The position numbers were made by a program, and so were the translations under genes. A stretch of 41,000 nucleotides of DNA from Candidatus Gastranaerophilales bacterium. GTDB lineage: Bacteria > Cyanobacteriota > Vampirovibrionia > Gastranaerophilales > Gastranaerophilaceae. Position 1 is the stretch's first letter; every line of letters begins with the position of its first letter. The DNA lies in assembly GCA_944324835.1 (NCBI GenBank), contig CALUXV010000010.1, positions 1 to 41,000 on the forward strand, given 5' to 3'. The notes beneath the pieces were generated by a model. The model searched no databases. It was given only the letters and a program-made list of their open reading frames with translations, and was not told the DNA's origin. Shown in pieces: positions 25,376 to 33,030 of the stretch.

Positions 25376-25759
25376 TTCTTTTTCTAAAATATTTAAAGGT
25401 ATTTGAGTTTCTTTTTTTATTGCACTATATTCAAGTGCAGAGTTTGTGTCCGGAACGACATTAAACCAGTTTAACCCGACATGATTCGGAATTTCACGCT
25501 TTTTGATATTGTTTTTGTTGTCCAGAGTAACTTTATCAAGAGCACGCCATTCTTTTTCTTTCATATTGTATTCATTAAAATATAAAATTGTTTCTTTGGG
25601 TTTAATTTCCTTAATCCATGCTTTATATGTCCTGTTTTTCGGGGCATATCTTACCGATGTTTTATCAAGGTACAAATTGTTCCCGATTTTAACCCATTCG
25701 GCAGCAGCGGCAGGTAATGTAATACTTAATAATATTAATAATATAAAAAGCTTTCTCAT
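25361..25759 (-). CDS. Small exported protein (132 aa), surface-adhesin-E-like
   Basis: The signal peptide is residues 1-20 (M-R-K-L-F-I-L-L-I-L-L-S-I-T-L-P, cleavage after A-A-A). The mature part starts W-V-K-I-G-N-N-L-Y-L-D-K-T-S-V and contains Y-K-A-W-I-K-E-I-K and W-F-N-V-V-P-D-T-N-S. This resembles the small periplasmic or surface 'adhesin protein E' domain (W-x-x-[IL]-x-x-x-x-x-[YW]-[VL]-D-x-x-S). That assignment rests on pattern only. Convergent overlap with waaA. Function unknown. Confidence 0.75.
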   Translation of the reverse strand: MRKLFILLILLSITLPAAAAEWVKIGNNLYLDKTSVRYAPKNRTYKAWIKEIKPKETILYFNEYNMKEKEWRALDKVTLDNKNNIKKREIPNHVGLNWFNVVPDTNSALEYSAIKKETQIPLNILEKELHID

Positions 25760-25788
25760 ATTATGTAAATTAACATAATTTGCGCCTC

Positions 25789-25817
25789 TTTACAAGGAGG
25801 ATTTTTTTCTGTATAAT
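25789..25817 (+). promoter_or_regulatory. Strong promoter of the rimP-nusA leader
   Basis: TTTACA (25789-25794), a 17-bp spacer and TATAAT (25812-25817). The predicted start near 25824 lies only about 7 bp before the terminator hairpin. Confidence 0.75.
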
Positions 25818-25830
25818 AATTGTATAGTTC

Positions 25831-25862
25831 AAAAAGGAACGGCTCAGCCCGTTCCTTTTTTT
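25831..25862 (+). terminator. Promoter-proximal intrinsic terminator (attenuator candidate) before rimP
   Basis: Perfect 12-bp arms (25831-25842, 25849-25860) with loop ctcagc. The right arm merges into a run of seven T. It stands between the promoter at 25789 and the rimP ribosome site at about 25873, so transcripts from that promoter must read through it to reach rimP and nusA. Confidence 0.75.
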
Positions 25863-25881
25863 AATAAAATAGGAGTGGATT

Positions 25882-26364
25882 ATGAAACAAGATTTGAACA
25901 GGCATGAAATTCTTGAAAAAATCACACCGCTTATTGAAAATACAGCAATGAGATTTGATTTAATTCCTATAGAAATTGATTTTGCAAAAGAAAATCATCG
26001 TTGGTTTTTAAGAATATTTCTATATTCACATAAACGTCCTATTACACTTGATGACTGTGAAAATGTAACTCGAAGTTTGAATGATTTTTTAGATGAGATT
26101 ATTCCTGTCAAATACTACTTGGAAGTATCTTCTCCCGGATTAGAACGTAAGTTTAAATCTGATAAAGAGTTCGAGATATTTAAAAATAAACGTATTAGTT
26201 TAAAACTGAAACAGCCTTTAGAAGGCGAAACCGAAAGAATTTTTAAAGGAGAAATTCTCGATTGGTCAGATACTGAAGGACTTACATTTTTTAGATTCGA
26301 CGACGGTCAGGAATTGCAGATTCCAAAATCAAATATACAGTCAGCAAAATTATATGTAGATTAA
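25882..26364 (+). CDS. rimP: Ribosome maturation factor RimP
   Basis: 160 residues, the typical two-domain RimP. The N-terminal alpha/beta domain shows L-R-I-F-L-Y near 44, I-T-L-D-D-C-E near 55 and Y-L-E-V-S-S-P-G-L-E-R near 81 (family signature). The C-terminal SH3-like domain is at about 95-160. It assists 30S subunit assembly. An AGGAG site lies before the ATG. It is followed 17 bp later by nusA, the classic rimP-nusA order. Confidence 0.95.
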   Translation: MKQDLNRHEILEKITPLIENTAMRFDLIPIEIDFAKENHRWFLRIFLYSHKRPITLDDCENVTRSLNDFLDEIIPVKYYLEVSSPGLERKFKSDKEFEIFKNKRISLKLKQPLEGETERIFKGEILDWSDTEGLTFFRFDDGQELQIPKSNIQSAKLYVD

Positions 26365-26381
26365 TAAGAAAGGATATAAAT

Positions 26382-27620
26382 ATGATTAAAATTGGGACAG
26401 CGTTGTTTGAAGCTTGTGAAGAGCTTGAAAGAGAACGCGGAATTGCAAAAGATGTAATTATTGCATCATTGGAAGATGCTATGGTTGCTGCTTATAAAAG
26501 ACATTTAAGAATAAAAGATGCAACTAATATTGAGTCAATTCTAGATGAACAATCAGGAGAAATCGGAGTATTCAGAACAAAAGTTGTTGTTGATAATGTA
26601 GAAGATCCTGATACTGAAATATCTTTAGAAGATGCAAAAGAAATCGATGAAGATGTTGAAGTTGATGACGAAGTAAAAATAGAAGTAACTCCTGAACAAT
26701 TCGGACGTATTGCGGCTCAAACAGCAAAACAAGTTATTACTCAAAGAATTAGAGATGCTGAAAGAAATAATATCTTAAACGAATTCTTGGAAAAGAAAGG
26801 ATCTTTAACAACAGGTATTATTCAGCGTGTTGAAAACAGAAACGTTATTGTAAATATCGGTAAAACCGATGCTATAATGCCTCAAAGAGAACAAATACCA
26901 GGTGAATACTACAAACCTGGTAACAGAATCAGAGTATTTGTTCTTAATGTAAAAGAAACAAACAGACTTCCGCAAGTTATTGTTTCTCATGCACACGCAG
27001 AAATCGTTAAGGAATTATTTGAACTTGAAGTTCCGGAAATTGAAGACGGTATTGTAGAAATTAAATCAATTGCACGTGAGGCAGGATTCAGAACAAAACT
27101 TGCTGTATGGTCAAATGATCCGGAAGTTGACAGTGTAGGTGCTTGCATCGGCCCTAGAGGTTCAAGAATACAAACAATCGTAAGCGAATTGAAAAACGAA
27201 AAAATTGATATCGTAAGATGGTCTGAAGATCCTGTTGAATACATTGTTAACGCAATATCTCCTGCAAGAGTTGTTTCAGTTGATATTATGGCTGATGATG
27301 AAGATTCAAAAGAAGCTATGGTAGTTGTACCTGATGACCAATTGTCACTGGCTATAGGACGTGACGGTCAAAACGTAAGACTGGCACACAAGCTTACTCA
27401 CTGGAAGATAGATATCAAGAGCGTATCTCAGATGGAACAGGCTGAAGCAGAAAATATCCAAAACTATTCTGAAGAACCTGTTCAAGAAGATTACGAAGAT
27501 GAAATTGAAAATAGTGAAATTCAAGAAGAAATCGAAGAAGAAATGAATCAACAAGCTGTTGATGATGAAGATTTTGCTCAAGAAGAAACGGCTGTTGATG
27601 AAGAGGTAACAGAAGAATAA
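26382..27620 (+). CDS. nusA: Transcription termination/antitermination factor NusA
   Basis: 412 residues. The RNA-polymerase-binding N-terminal domain is 1-~130. The S1 domain is ~138-205 (G-I-I-Q-R-V-E-N-R-N-V-I-V). KH1 has the G-P-R-G loop at 257-260 and KH2 has G-R-D-G at 326-329. There are no C-terminal helix-hairpin repeats as in E. coli; instead residues ~352-412 form a very acidic Glu/Asp-rich tail, likely disordered. It has an AAAGGA site and is followed by a strong terminator. NusA stimulates pausing and intrinsic termination, which makes the leader terminator a possible self-control point. Confidence 0.96.
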   Translation: MIKIGTALFEACEELERERGIAKDVIIASLEDAMVAAYKRHLRIKDATNIESILDEQSGEIGVFRTKVVVDNVEDPDTEISLEDAKEIDEDVEVDDEVKIEVTPEQFGRIAAQTAKQVITQRIRDAERNNILNEFLEKKGSLTTGIIQRVENRNVIVNIGKTDAIMPQREQIPGEYYKPGNRIRVFVLNVKETNRLPQVIVSHAHAEIVKELFELEVPEIEDGIVEIKSIAREAGFRTKLAVWSNDPEVDSVGACIGPRGSRIQTIVSELKNEKIDIVRWSEDPVEYIVNAISPARVVSVDIMADDEDSKEAMVVVPDDQLSLAIGRDGQNVRLAHKLTHWKIDIKSVSQMEQAEAENIQNYSEEPVQEDYEDEIENSEIQEEIEEEMNQQAVDDEDFAQEETAVDEEVTEE

Positions 27621-27660
27621 ATATAAATTCTTGATAAATAATTAAGTATTAGAATTAATA

Positions 27661-27694
27661 AAAAAACGGTTGTTTAATTAAACAACCGTTTTTT
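27661..27694. terminator. Terminator after nusA
   Basis: A perfect 34-bp palindrome (aaaaaacggttgttt / aaacaaccgtttttt around aatt) that starts 40 bp after the nusA stop. It can act on both strands and probably also serves the minus-strand orphan at 27726. Confidence 0.9.
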
Positions 27695-27725
27695 ATCCCT
27701 ATTTCCTTATCCTCTAATTTTACTC

Positions 27726-27968
27726 TTATGCAGCAAGTTTCTTAACAAATCGTACAGTATCCATATATGTCTCTCTTAAGAAACCTCTAAATAATTCTGA
27801 TAAAGGTCGTCTATCAATACTTGCAAATACGTGATAGATTGGATCCTTTGCATTGTTAAATCTCATTTGTTTATCTTTTTTGTTTAAATAATATTTTTCA
27901 AAATCATCAGGAATATCTAATGTTCCAATAGGTTTTTTATTACGTTCAACAGCACTCATTCTTTGCAT
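27726..27968 (-). CDS. Orphan protein (80 aa), basic
   Basis: Small soluble protein with many Arg/Lys residues: R-N-K-K-P-I-G-T-L-D-I-P-D-D-F-E-K-Y-Y-L near residue 9, then D-P-I-Y-H-V-F-A-S-I-D-R-R-P-L, then R-F-V-K-K-L-A-A at the end. Family not recognised. A purine-rich AGAGAGAAG stretch precedes the first ATG; a second ATG three codons later is possible. It lies convergent to nusA across the shared terminator. The 167 bp to its right hold the promoter of manC (extended -10 TGCTATAAT at 28094-28102). Confidence 0.65.
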   Translation of the reverse strand: MQRMSAVERNKKPIGTLDIPDDFEKYYLNKKDKQMRFNNAKDPIYHVFASIDRRPLSELFRGFLRETYMDTVRFVKKLAA

Positions 27969-28135
27969 AAGCTTCTCTCTCTTTCTCTCTTATTTATTTC
28001 TTATGTATATATAAAGTATTTATTTTCTTAAAAATTGACTTTTTTATAACATAATATTAAGATTTGTTACAAGAATTTTTTAATATTGGTTTATGCTATA
28101 ATATAAAACAATACAGGGAAAAGAGGGAATTAAAC

Positions 28136-29509
28136 ATGTATAGTATTATTTTAGCAGGAGGGTCCGGCAGCCGTCTTTGGCCATTATCAAGAGAATTGTG
28201 TCCAAAACAACTTTTGAATATCAAAAATGATGACAGTCTTTTACAAGAAACTTTTAAACGATTGCAAACATTTATACCTGCAGAAAATATTATAAGTATT
28301 ACAAATACAAAACATTTTTCTAACGTGCGTTATCAATTAACATCATTTACAAGACAACCGCTTGTTTTGTCAGAACCTATTGCCAAAAATACAGCGCCTG
28401 CTGTTGCAATATCTGTAAAATACATACAATCTTTAACTGATGAGGACCCTGTTATTCTTGTTGCTCCATCTGATCATGTTATCAATGATATAGATAGCTT
28501 TAAAACATCTATTCTTAATGCAGAGAAATTGGCGAAAGAAGGATATATTGTGACTTTTGGTGTAAAACCGGATTATCCGGAGGCCGGTTTTGGTTATATT
28601 AAAACTGAAAACAAAAAAGTTACAAATTTTGTTGAGAAACCTGATAAAAAAACGGCAGAAGAATATATTAAATCCGGCAACTGGTACTGGAATAGCGGTA
28701 TATTTATGTTTAAAGCCTCAACGATTCTCAAAGAGTATAAAAACTTAGCAAAAGATATTTATGAAATTGCAGAAAAATTTGATTTTAAAACTACAAACGA
28801 AATACCGTTTGTTGAATTTGATAAAATGCCAAATATTTCTATTGATTATGCCATAATGGAAAAATCTGATAATCTTGTAATGGTTGAACTAAAAAGTGAC
28901 TGGAAAGATATGGGTTCTTGGGAATCTATATATGATGTGAGTGAAAAAGATAAAGATGGAAATGTAAAAGTAGGACATATTCTTGATATGGATTCTAAAA
29001 ATTCTTTTATGTATTCATCATCAAAACTGGTTGCAACAATAGGTTTGGAAGATACAGTTGTTGTTGAAACAGAAGATGCTATACTTGCATGTAAACGTGA
29101 TAGAGTGGAAGATGTTAAACAAGTATTTGAAACATTAAAAGAACAACATGATGATACTCATCTTGTACATAAAACAATGTATAGACCTTGGGGGTTTTAT
29201 ACTGTCTTAGCCCAAGGTAAGGGGTTTTTAACAAAGATGATACAAGTCAATCCGGGACAAAAACTTTCTATCCAGTCTCATAATCACAGAAGTGAACATT
29301 GGGTTGTATTATCAGGGGTTGCTAAAGTTGTACTTGAAGGAAAAGAAATTATTCTAAGTCCCGGGCATAGTGTTGATATACCTGTTAAAGCTATTCACTC
29401 ATTACAAAACCCTTATGAAGAAGAACTTAAGGTTATTGAGGTTCAAAAAGGTGATTTGTTAATTGAAGAAGATATCATAAGATACGAGGATATGTACGGT
29501 AGAGTATAA
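28136..29509 (+). CDS. manC: Mannose-1-phosphate guanylyltransferase / mannose-6-phosphate isomerase
   Basis: 457 residues. The nucleotidyltransferase domain starts with G-G-S-G-S-R-L-W-P-L-S-R and P-K-Q, with V-A-P-S-D-H near 116 and F-V-E-K-P near 168. The C-terminal cupin domain (about 345-455) has G-Q-K-L-S-I-Q-S-H-N-H-R-S-E-H, giving the type II phosphomannose isomerase function. It makes GDP-mannose for surface polysaccharides. The ATG at 28136 with its GAGGG site is chosen; an upstream in-frame start at 28064 precedes the promoter. The stop overlaps the mtaB start as TAATG. Confidence 0.93.
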   Translation: MYSIILAGGSGSRLWPLSRELCPKQLLNIKNDDSLLQETFKRLQTFIPAENIISITNTKHFSNVRYQLTSFTRQPLVLSEPIAKNTAPAVAISVKYIQSLTDEDPVILVAPSDHVINDIDSFKTSILNAEKLAKEGYIVTFGVKPDYPEAGFGYIKTENKKVTNFVEKPDKKTAEEYIKSGNWYWNSGIFMFKASTILKEYKNLAKDIYEIAEKFDFKTTNEIPFVEFDKMPNISIDYAIMEKSDNLVMVELKSDWKDMGSWESIYDVSEKDKDGNVKVGHILDMDSKNSFMYSSSKLVATIGLEDTVVVETEDAILACKRDRVEDVKQVFETLKEQHDDTHLVHKTMYRPWGFYTVLAQGKGFLTKMIQVNPGQKLSIQSHNHRSEHWVVLSGVAKVVLEGKEIILSPGHSVDIPVKAIHSLQNPYEEELKVIEVQKGDLLIEEDIIRYEDMYGRV

Positions 29510-30789
29510 TGACTAATTTTTTCTTAAAATCTATGGGATGTAAATCTAACCAGTTTGAAGGGCAAATTATTGAAGAAAAACTAATTAACAAAGGATTTAC
29601 AAGAACTAATGATATAAAAAAAGCTGATTATTATATTCTAAATTCCTGTACGGTAACTCACAAAAGTGATTCTGAAACACTGTATCTATTGAGAAATGCG
29701 AAACACATTAACCCTGCTGTAAAAAACGTTCTAACAGGCTGTATGGCACAAGTTGATAAAGAAGAACTTGAAAAATTGGATTATATAGATTATTTATTTG
29801 GTAATGATGACAAATTCAATATTGCTGATTATATTGAAAATAATGAAAGATTAATTGTTACGGATATAATGGGTGTAAATTATTTTAATCAACAAATACT
29901 TAATGACACAACCAAAACACGTATCAGTTTAAAGATTCAAGACGGTTGTGATAACCGTTGCAGTTATTGTATAATTCCTTTTGCAAGAGGCAAATCAAGA
30001 AGCGCTGACGAGAAATTTATCCTTGATGAAATAAATAAATACGCAGGTGAAGGGTACAAAGAAGTCGTACTAACAGGTATTCATATAGGTCAGTGGGGAC
30101 TCGATATTAATAAAAAATTCATTGACCTGTTAAAATTAATAGAAACATCATCTATTCATAGATATAGACTTGGCTCACTAAATCCGACTGAAATTCCTCC
30201 TGAAGTTCTTGAATTTTTAAAAACGTCTAATAAATTCTGTCCGCATTTCCATTTGTCATTGCAGTCTGCCAGTGATAAGACATTAAGAAGAATGAATCGT
30301 TTCTACAAAACAAAAGATTATCTGGAGCAAATAGAGTATATCTCTGAAAATTTCAATAAGCCGTTCATTGGATGTGATATTATTGCTGGTTTTGCTGGTG
30401 AAACAGATGAAGATTTTGAGGAAACAGTAAAAAATCTTAAACAATCAAAGCTTACTAAAATACATACATTCCCTTATTCAATCAGAAAAGGTACAAAAGC
30501 TGAAAGTATGGAAGGACATTTGTCTGATAAAATAAAAGAAGAAAGAGCTTCGATTATAAAGCAAATATCTACAGCTAAAATGAATGAATTTTTGAATAAC
30601 AATATTGGAGATATAAGAGAAGTTCTGATTGAAAAACGTCCTGATAAACGTAGTGGACACTTAAAAGGAGTTACGGATAATTATATTACAGTTATTATAG
30701 AAAATGGAACAGACGAATTTAATACTTTACAAAACGTGAGTATAGATAGAATTGAAAATAATAAAGTTTTTGGAACAATTATCAAATAG
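29509..30789 (+). CDS. mtaB: tRNA (N6-threonylcarbamoyladenosine37-C2) methylthiotransferase
   Basis: 426-residue methylthiotransferase. The N-terminal UPF0004 domain binds the auxiliary cluster (S-M-G-C-K-S-N-Q-F-E, L-N-S-C-T-V-T and T-G-C-M-A). The radical SAM core has C-D-N-R-C-S-Y-C near 146, and a C-terminal TRAM-like region begins around 365. M-G-C-K-x-N-Q-x-E is characteristic of the MtaB group rather than MiaB or RimO. It converts t6A37 to ms2t6A37 in tRNAs reading ANN codons, including lysine. Coupled to manC by TAATG. Confidence 0.92.
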   Translation: MTNFFLKSMGCKSNQFEGQIIEEKLINKGFTRTNDIKKADYYILNSCTVTHKSDSETLYLLRNAKHINPAVKNVLTGCMAQVDKEELEKLDYIDYLFGNDDKFNIADYIENNERLIVTDIMGVNYFNQQILNDTTKTRISLKIQDGCDNRCSYCIIPFARGKSRSADEKFILDEINKYAGEGYKEVVLTGIHIGQWGLDINKKFIDLLKLIETSSIHRYRLGSLNPTEIPPEVLEFLKTSNKFCPHFHLSLQSASDKTLRRMNRFYKTKDYLEQIEYISENFNKPFIGCDIIAGFAGETDEDFEETVKNLKQSKLTKIHTFPYSIRKGTKAESMEGHLSDKIKEERASIIKQISTAKMNEFLNNNIGDIREVLIEKRPDKRSGHLKGVTDNYITVIIENGTDEFNTLQNVSIDRIENNKVFGTIIK

Positions 30790-30821
30790 TAAGATATTAT
30801 TATGAATTTAAAAACAAACAA

Positions 30822-31307
30822 TTAAATTTTTAATTTAATTATTCTAGAGGGGTTCCCCGCAACTACTGCATTGTCCGGAATATCCGAGATAACAATTGAA
30901 CCGGCTCCAATTGTTACATTGTTTCCTATCGTTATTCCGCCTATAATAACAGCATTCGCATAAACAGTAACGTTGTCACCAATGATTGGAATATCACGTC
31001 CGTTAATATTTTTCCCTTGACCAATAGTTACATTTTGAAATATTGTGCAATTTTTTCCTAAAATTACTTTTGGATGTATTACTATACCTATGGGATGTGG
31101 GAAATAAGTATTTTGTTTTTTTAATTTTATAAGATTTTGTATATTGCAAACTTCTTCTAATTGATTGATAGTAGGTGTTTTAAACTTTAGTTTTATTCCA
31201 AATATAACAATTATAAGTTGTGCATTTTCTTTATAACAAGCAAATATTTTTTCGAGCATGTTCTTACTAATACCTAAAGTTATTAAAAATTGGTTTCTAA
31301 ACGACAT
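30822..31307 (-). CDS. Hexapeptide-repeat acetyltransferase (serine acetyltransferase-like)
   Basis: 161 residues. The left-handed beta-helix repeats run from about residue 70 (G-I-V-I-H-P-K-V-I-L-G-K-N-C-T-I) to 150, with the catalytic-loop F-Q-N-V-T-I-G-Q-G and the C-terminal V-V-A-G-N-P-S-R-I-I typical of CysE-type and capsule acetyltransferases. It lacks the ~100-residue N-terminal domain of true CysE. A role in acetylating surface sugars is therefore as likely as cysteine synthesis. No ribosome site is seen. Confidence 0.8.
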   Translation of the reverse strand: MSFRNQFLITLGISKNMLEKIFACYKENAQLIIVIFGIKLKFKTPTINQLEEVCNIQNLIKLKKQNTYFPHPIGIVIHPKVILGKNCTIFQNVTIGQGKNINGRDIPIIGDNVTVYANAVIIGGITIGNNVTIGAGSIVISDIPDNAVVAGNPSRIIKLKI

Positions 31308-31392
31308 ATTTAATATAAATTATGTCATTATAAGATTATATTGTCAAGAAAATTAATCGTACTAAAATCTTTAAAGAGAATATTCCGCATAG

Positions 31393-31398
31393 TATTCT
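31393..31398 (+). promoter_or_regulatory. -10 box of a predicted leaderless XRE gene
   Basis: TATTCT ends 6 bp before the ATG at 31405; no ribosome site is present. This is the same geometry as at the thioesterase, mnmE, waaA, lepA and mutS2 genes. Confidence 0.4.
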
Positions 31399-31404
31399 AA
31401 AAAT

Positions 31405-31722
31405 ATGGGTATTGTTGCAAAAAAATTAGGCTTAAGAATAAAAGAATTAAGAGAGAGTAAGAAATTATCTCAATTAAAGCTTGCTGAATTAATTAATATG
31501 GAAGCTTCAAATTTATCAAAAATTGAAAGAGGAGTTCAAATTCCCAAAGAAGAAAGTCTTATAAAAATAGCTAAAATTCTTGACATTTCTATTAAAGATT
31601 TATTTGATTATGAACATTTTGAAACAAAGAGTATATTAATAAAAAAAATAAATAAAATACTTGAAGAATCTTCAACTTTGAATGTTCAAAAATTTTATAA
31701 AATACTTCAAACTTTGCAATAA
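31405..31722 (+). CDS. XRE-family transcriptional regulator (105 aa)
   Basis: N-terminal Cro/C1 HTH at residues 8-62 (L-R-I-K-E-L-R-E-S-K-K-L-S-Q-L-K-L-A, then M-E-A-S-N-L-S-K-I-E-R-G as recognition helix). A short C-terminal helical part of ~40 residues (K-S-I-L-I-K-K-I-N-K-I-L) probably dimerises. It lies divergent from the acetyltransferase and convergent with rpsU; the regulated genes are unknown. Confidence 0.85.
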   Translation: MGIVAKKLGLRIKELRESKKLSQLKLAELINMEASNLSKIERGVQIPKEESLIKIAKILDISIKDLFDYEHFETKSILIKKINKILEESSTLNVQKFYKILQTLQ

Positions 31723-31732
31723 TTTTATATTA

Positions 31733-31761
31733 AAAAGGCTTATGAATTTCATAAGCCTTTT
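31733..31761. terminator. Bidirectional terminator between the XRE gene and rpsU
   Basis: Arms aaaaggcttatg (31733-31744) and cataagcctttt (31750-31761) around aattt. It serves both convergent genes, whose stops lie 11 and 7 bp away. Confidence 0.85.
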
Positions 31762-31767
31762 AATATT

Positions 31768-31941
31768 TTATGATTTGCGTTTACGAGCCGCTTCAGATTT
31801 GCGTTTTCTTTTAACGCTTGGCTTTTCGTATCTTTCACGTTTTTTTACTTCAGAAAGAGTTCCAGCTTTTTGAACTTTTTTCTTGAAACGTCTTAACGCG
31901 CTTTCAATACTTTCGTTTTCGCCTACTTTAACTTCTGGCAT
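31768..31941 (-). CDS. rpsU: 30S ribosomal protein bS21
   Basis: 57 residues, too short for a 60-residue ORF cutoff. It starts [20 protein letters not shown] and ends with the basic tail [13 protein letters not shown], the bS21 pattern (E-x-[IL]-x-x-[AL]-L-[RK]-R-F-K-[RK]). The bS21 protein binds the 30S subunit near the 3' end of 16S rRNA and aids initiation. An AGGTGG site lies before the ATG. A 63-residue frame on the other strand is only its shadow. Confidence 0.95.
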   Translation of the reverse strand: MPEVKVGENESIESALRRFKKKVQKAGTLSEVKKRERYEKPSVKRKRKSEAARKRKS

Positions 31942-32033
31942 CTATTTTTCACCACCTTTATTACTAGAGTATCAATTAGTAAAGGAATTATAACCCAAAG
32001 AATATTAAAAATCAAGTAAATACTAATATTTGG

Positions 32034-32960
32034 TTATCCCATCACAATGTTAAAGAATTTTTTCATTTTTGCTCCAAATCCATATGCTTCTATTTCAAGC
32101 GGGTTATTGCGGTAATTTTCATTAGGTATTGCCATAAATCCCAAGCCTTCATAGTTCCTGCTGGCTTCAATATACTTTTCTGCATCTTGATACTCTTGGC
32201 TTCCCGGTTTAAATTGTGGCATAGCAAGTGAAACTTGATGACTTTTCTTCATATTTTCAAAAATTTGTTTTTTAGTATTTTTTGTTACTTGCTCTAAAAA
32301 TTCTTTTTCAGTTCCGTTTTCTTTTGCTTGTGTATACGCCATATGAAAAGCAATATTTAAAGGATTATTTTTTGTGTTGTTAACATTAAATTCAGCCCAA
32401 GCCTGTGCATATTCATCAAGTTTACCTGAACGAATTATTTTTGATGTTTGTTCAGAATGTTTCAATTCGTGAGCAAGCATTTCAAATTGTGTTGCTCTGT
32501 CAAGTTTTGTAAAAAAACCATCTGTATATTTGATAGTATTCGCAGCAGGATCAAATCCGCCTTGAACGGCACAAAATCCTTGGTCAGCCCCTGAACGTCC
32601 AATTTTCTCAGGTGCAATACCTTCAAGTTTCATATATTTTTTTAGTTTATCATATGCTTTATTGACAAAATTATCTCCGGTTTCGTTTCTTAATTCTTTA
32701 AATATTGTTCTAAATTCTTCCGGTACTTTTTTTAACTGTTGGGTTTTAATGTGCTTATTGACAAGTAAGCCTATAACAATAGCTGCTGTTGCAATACCTG
32801 CTGCAAAAATTGTTTTTTTCTTTCTTGACAAACCTTTTTTTTCAAACGTATCTTCTTGGGGTTGATTAGCAGGTGAAGTAGTAAAATTTTGTTTGAATTT
32901 TATATTATTACCATTTGTATAAATTGGTATTTGACTATTATTACCTACTTGGATTCCCAT
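32034..32960 (-). CDS. Membrane-anchored HExxH metalloprotease-like protein
   Basis: 308 residues. The N-terminus is polar with N-I-K-F-K-Q-N-F at 19-26 (the shared orphan motif). A basic patch R-K-K-K (46-49) precedes a single membrane helix (about 51-68). A soluble domain follows with the zinc-protease signature H164-E-L-K-H168 inside F-E-M-L-A-H-E-L-K-H-S-E-Q. A third zinc ligand is not certain. An AAGGA site precedes the ATG. It lies 70 bp downstream of the radical SAM gene on the same strand, so it could be the processing protease of that cluster; this is inference. Family not recognised beyond the motif. Confidence 0.7.
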   Translation of the reverse strand: MGIQVGNNSQIPIYTNGNNIKFKQNFTTSPANQPQEDTFEKKGLSRKKKTIFAAGIATAAIVIGLLVNKHIKTQQLKKVPEEFRTIFKELRNETGDNFVNKAYDKLKKYMKLEGIAPEKIGRSGADQGFCAVQGGFDPAANTIKYTDGFFTKLDRATQFEMLAHELKHSEQTSKIIRSGKLDEYAQAWAEFNVNNTKNNPLNIAFHMAYTQAKENGTEKEFLEQVTKNTKKQIFENMKKSHQVSLAMPQFKPGSQEYQDAEKYIEASRNYEGLGFMAIPNENYRNNPLEIEAYGFGAKMKKFFNIVMG

Positions 32961-33030
32961 AATTGTAACCCTTCCTTATGTTTAATATAAAACATTTTTT
33001 TTTAGGTTTTTGCTAATTTTTACCAATATA

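Noticed and set aside
28064-28135. N-terminal extension of manC
   Set aside because: It lies across the promoter and lacks a ribosome site; the family starts at the ATG at 28136.
31682-31873. Plus-strand 63-aa frame over the rpsU region
   Set aside because: Antisense to an unmistakable bS21 gene on the minus strand.
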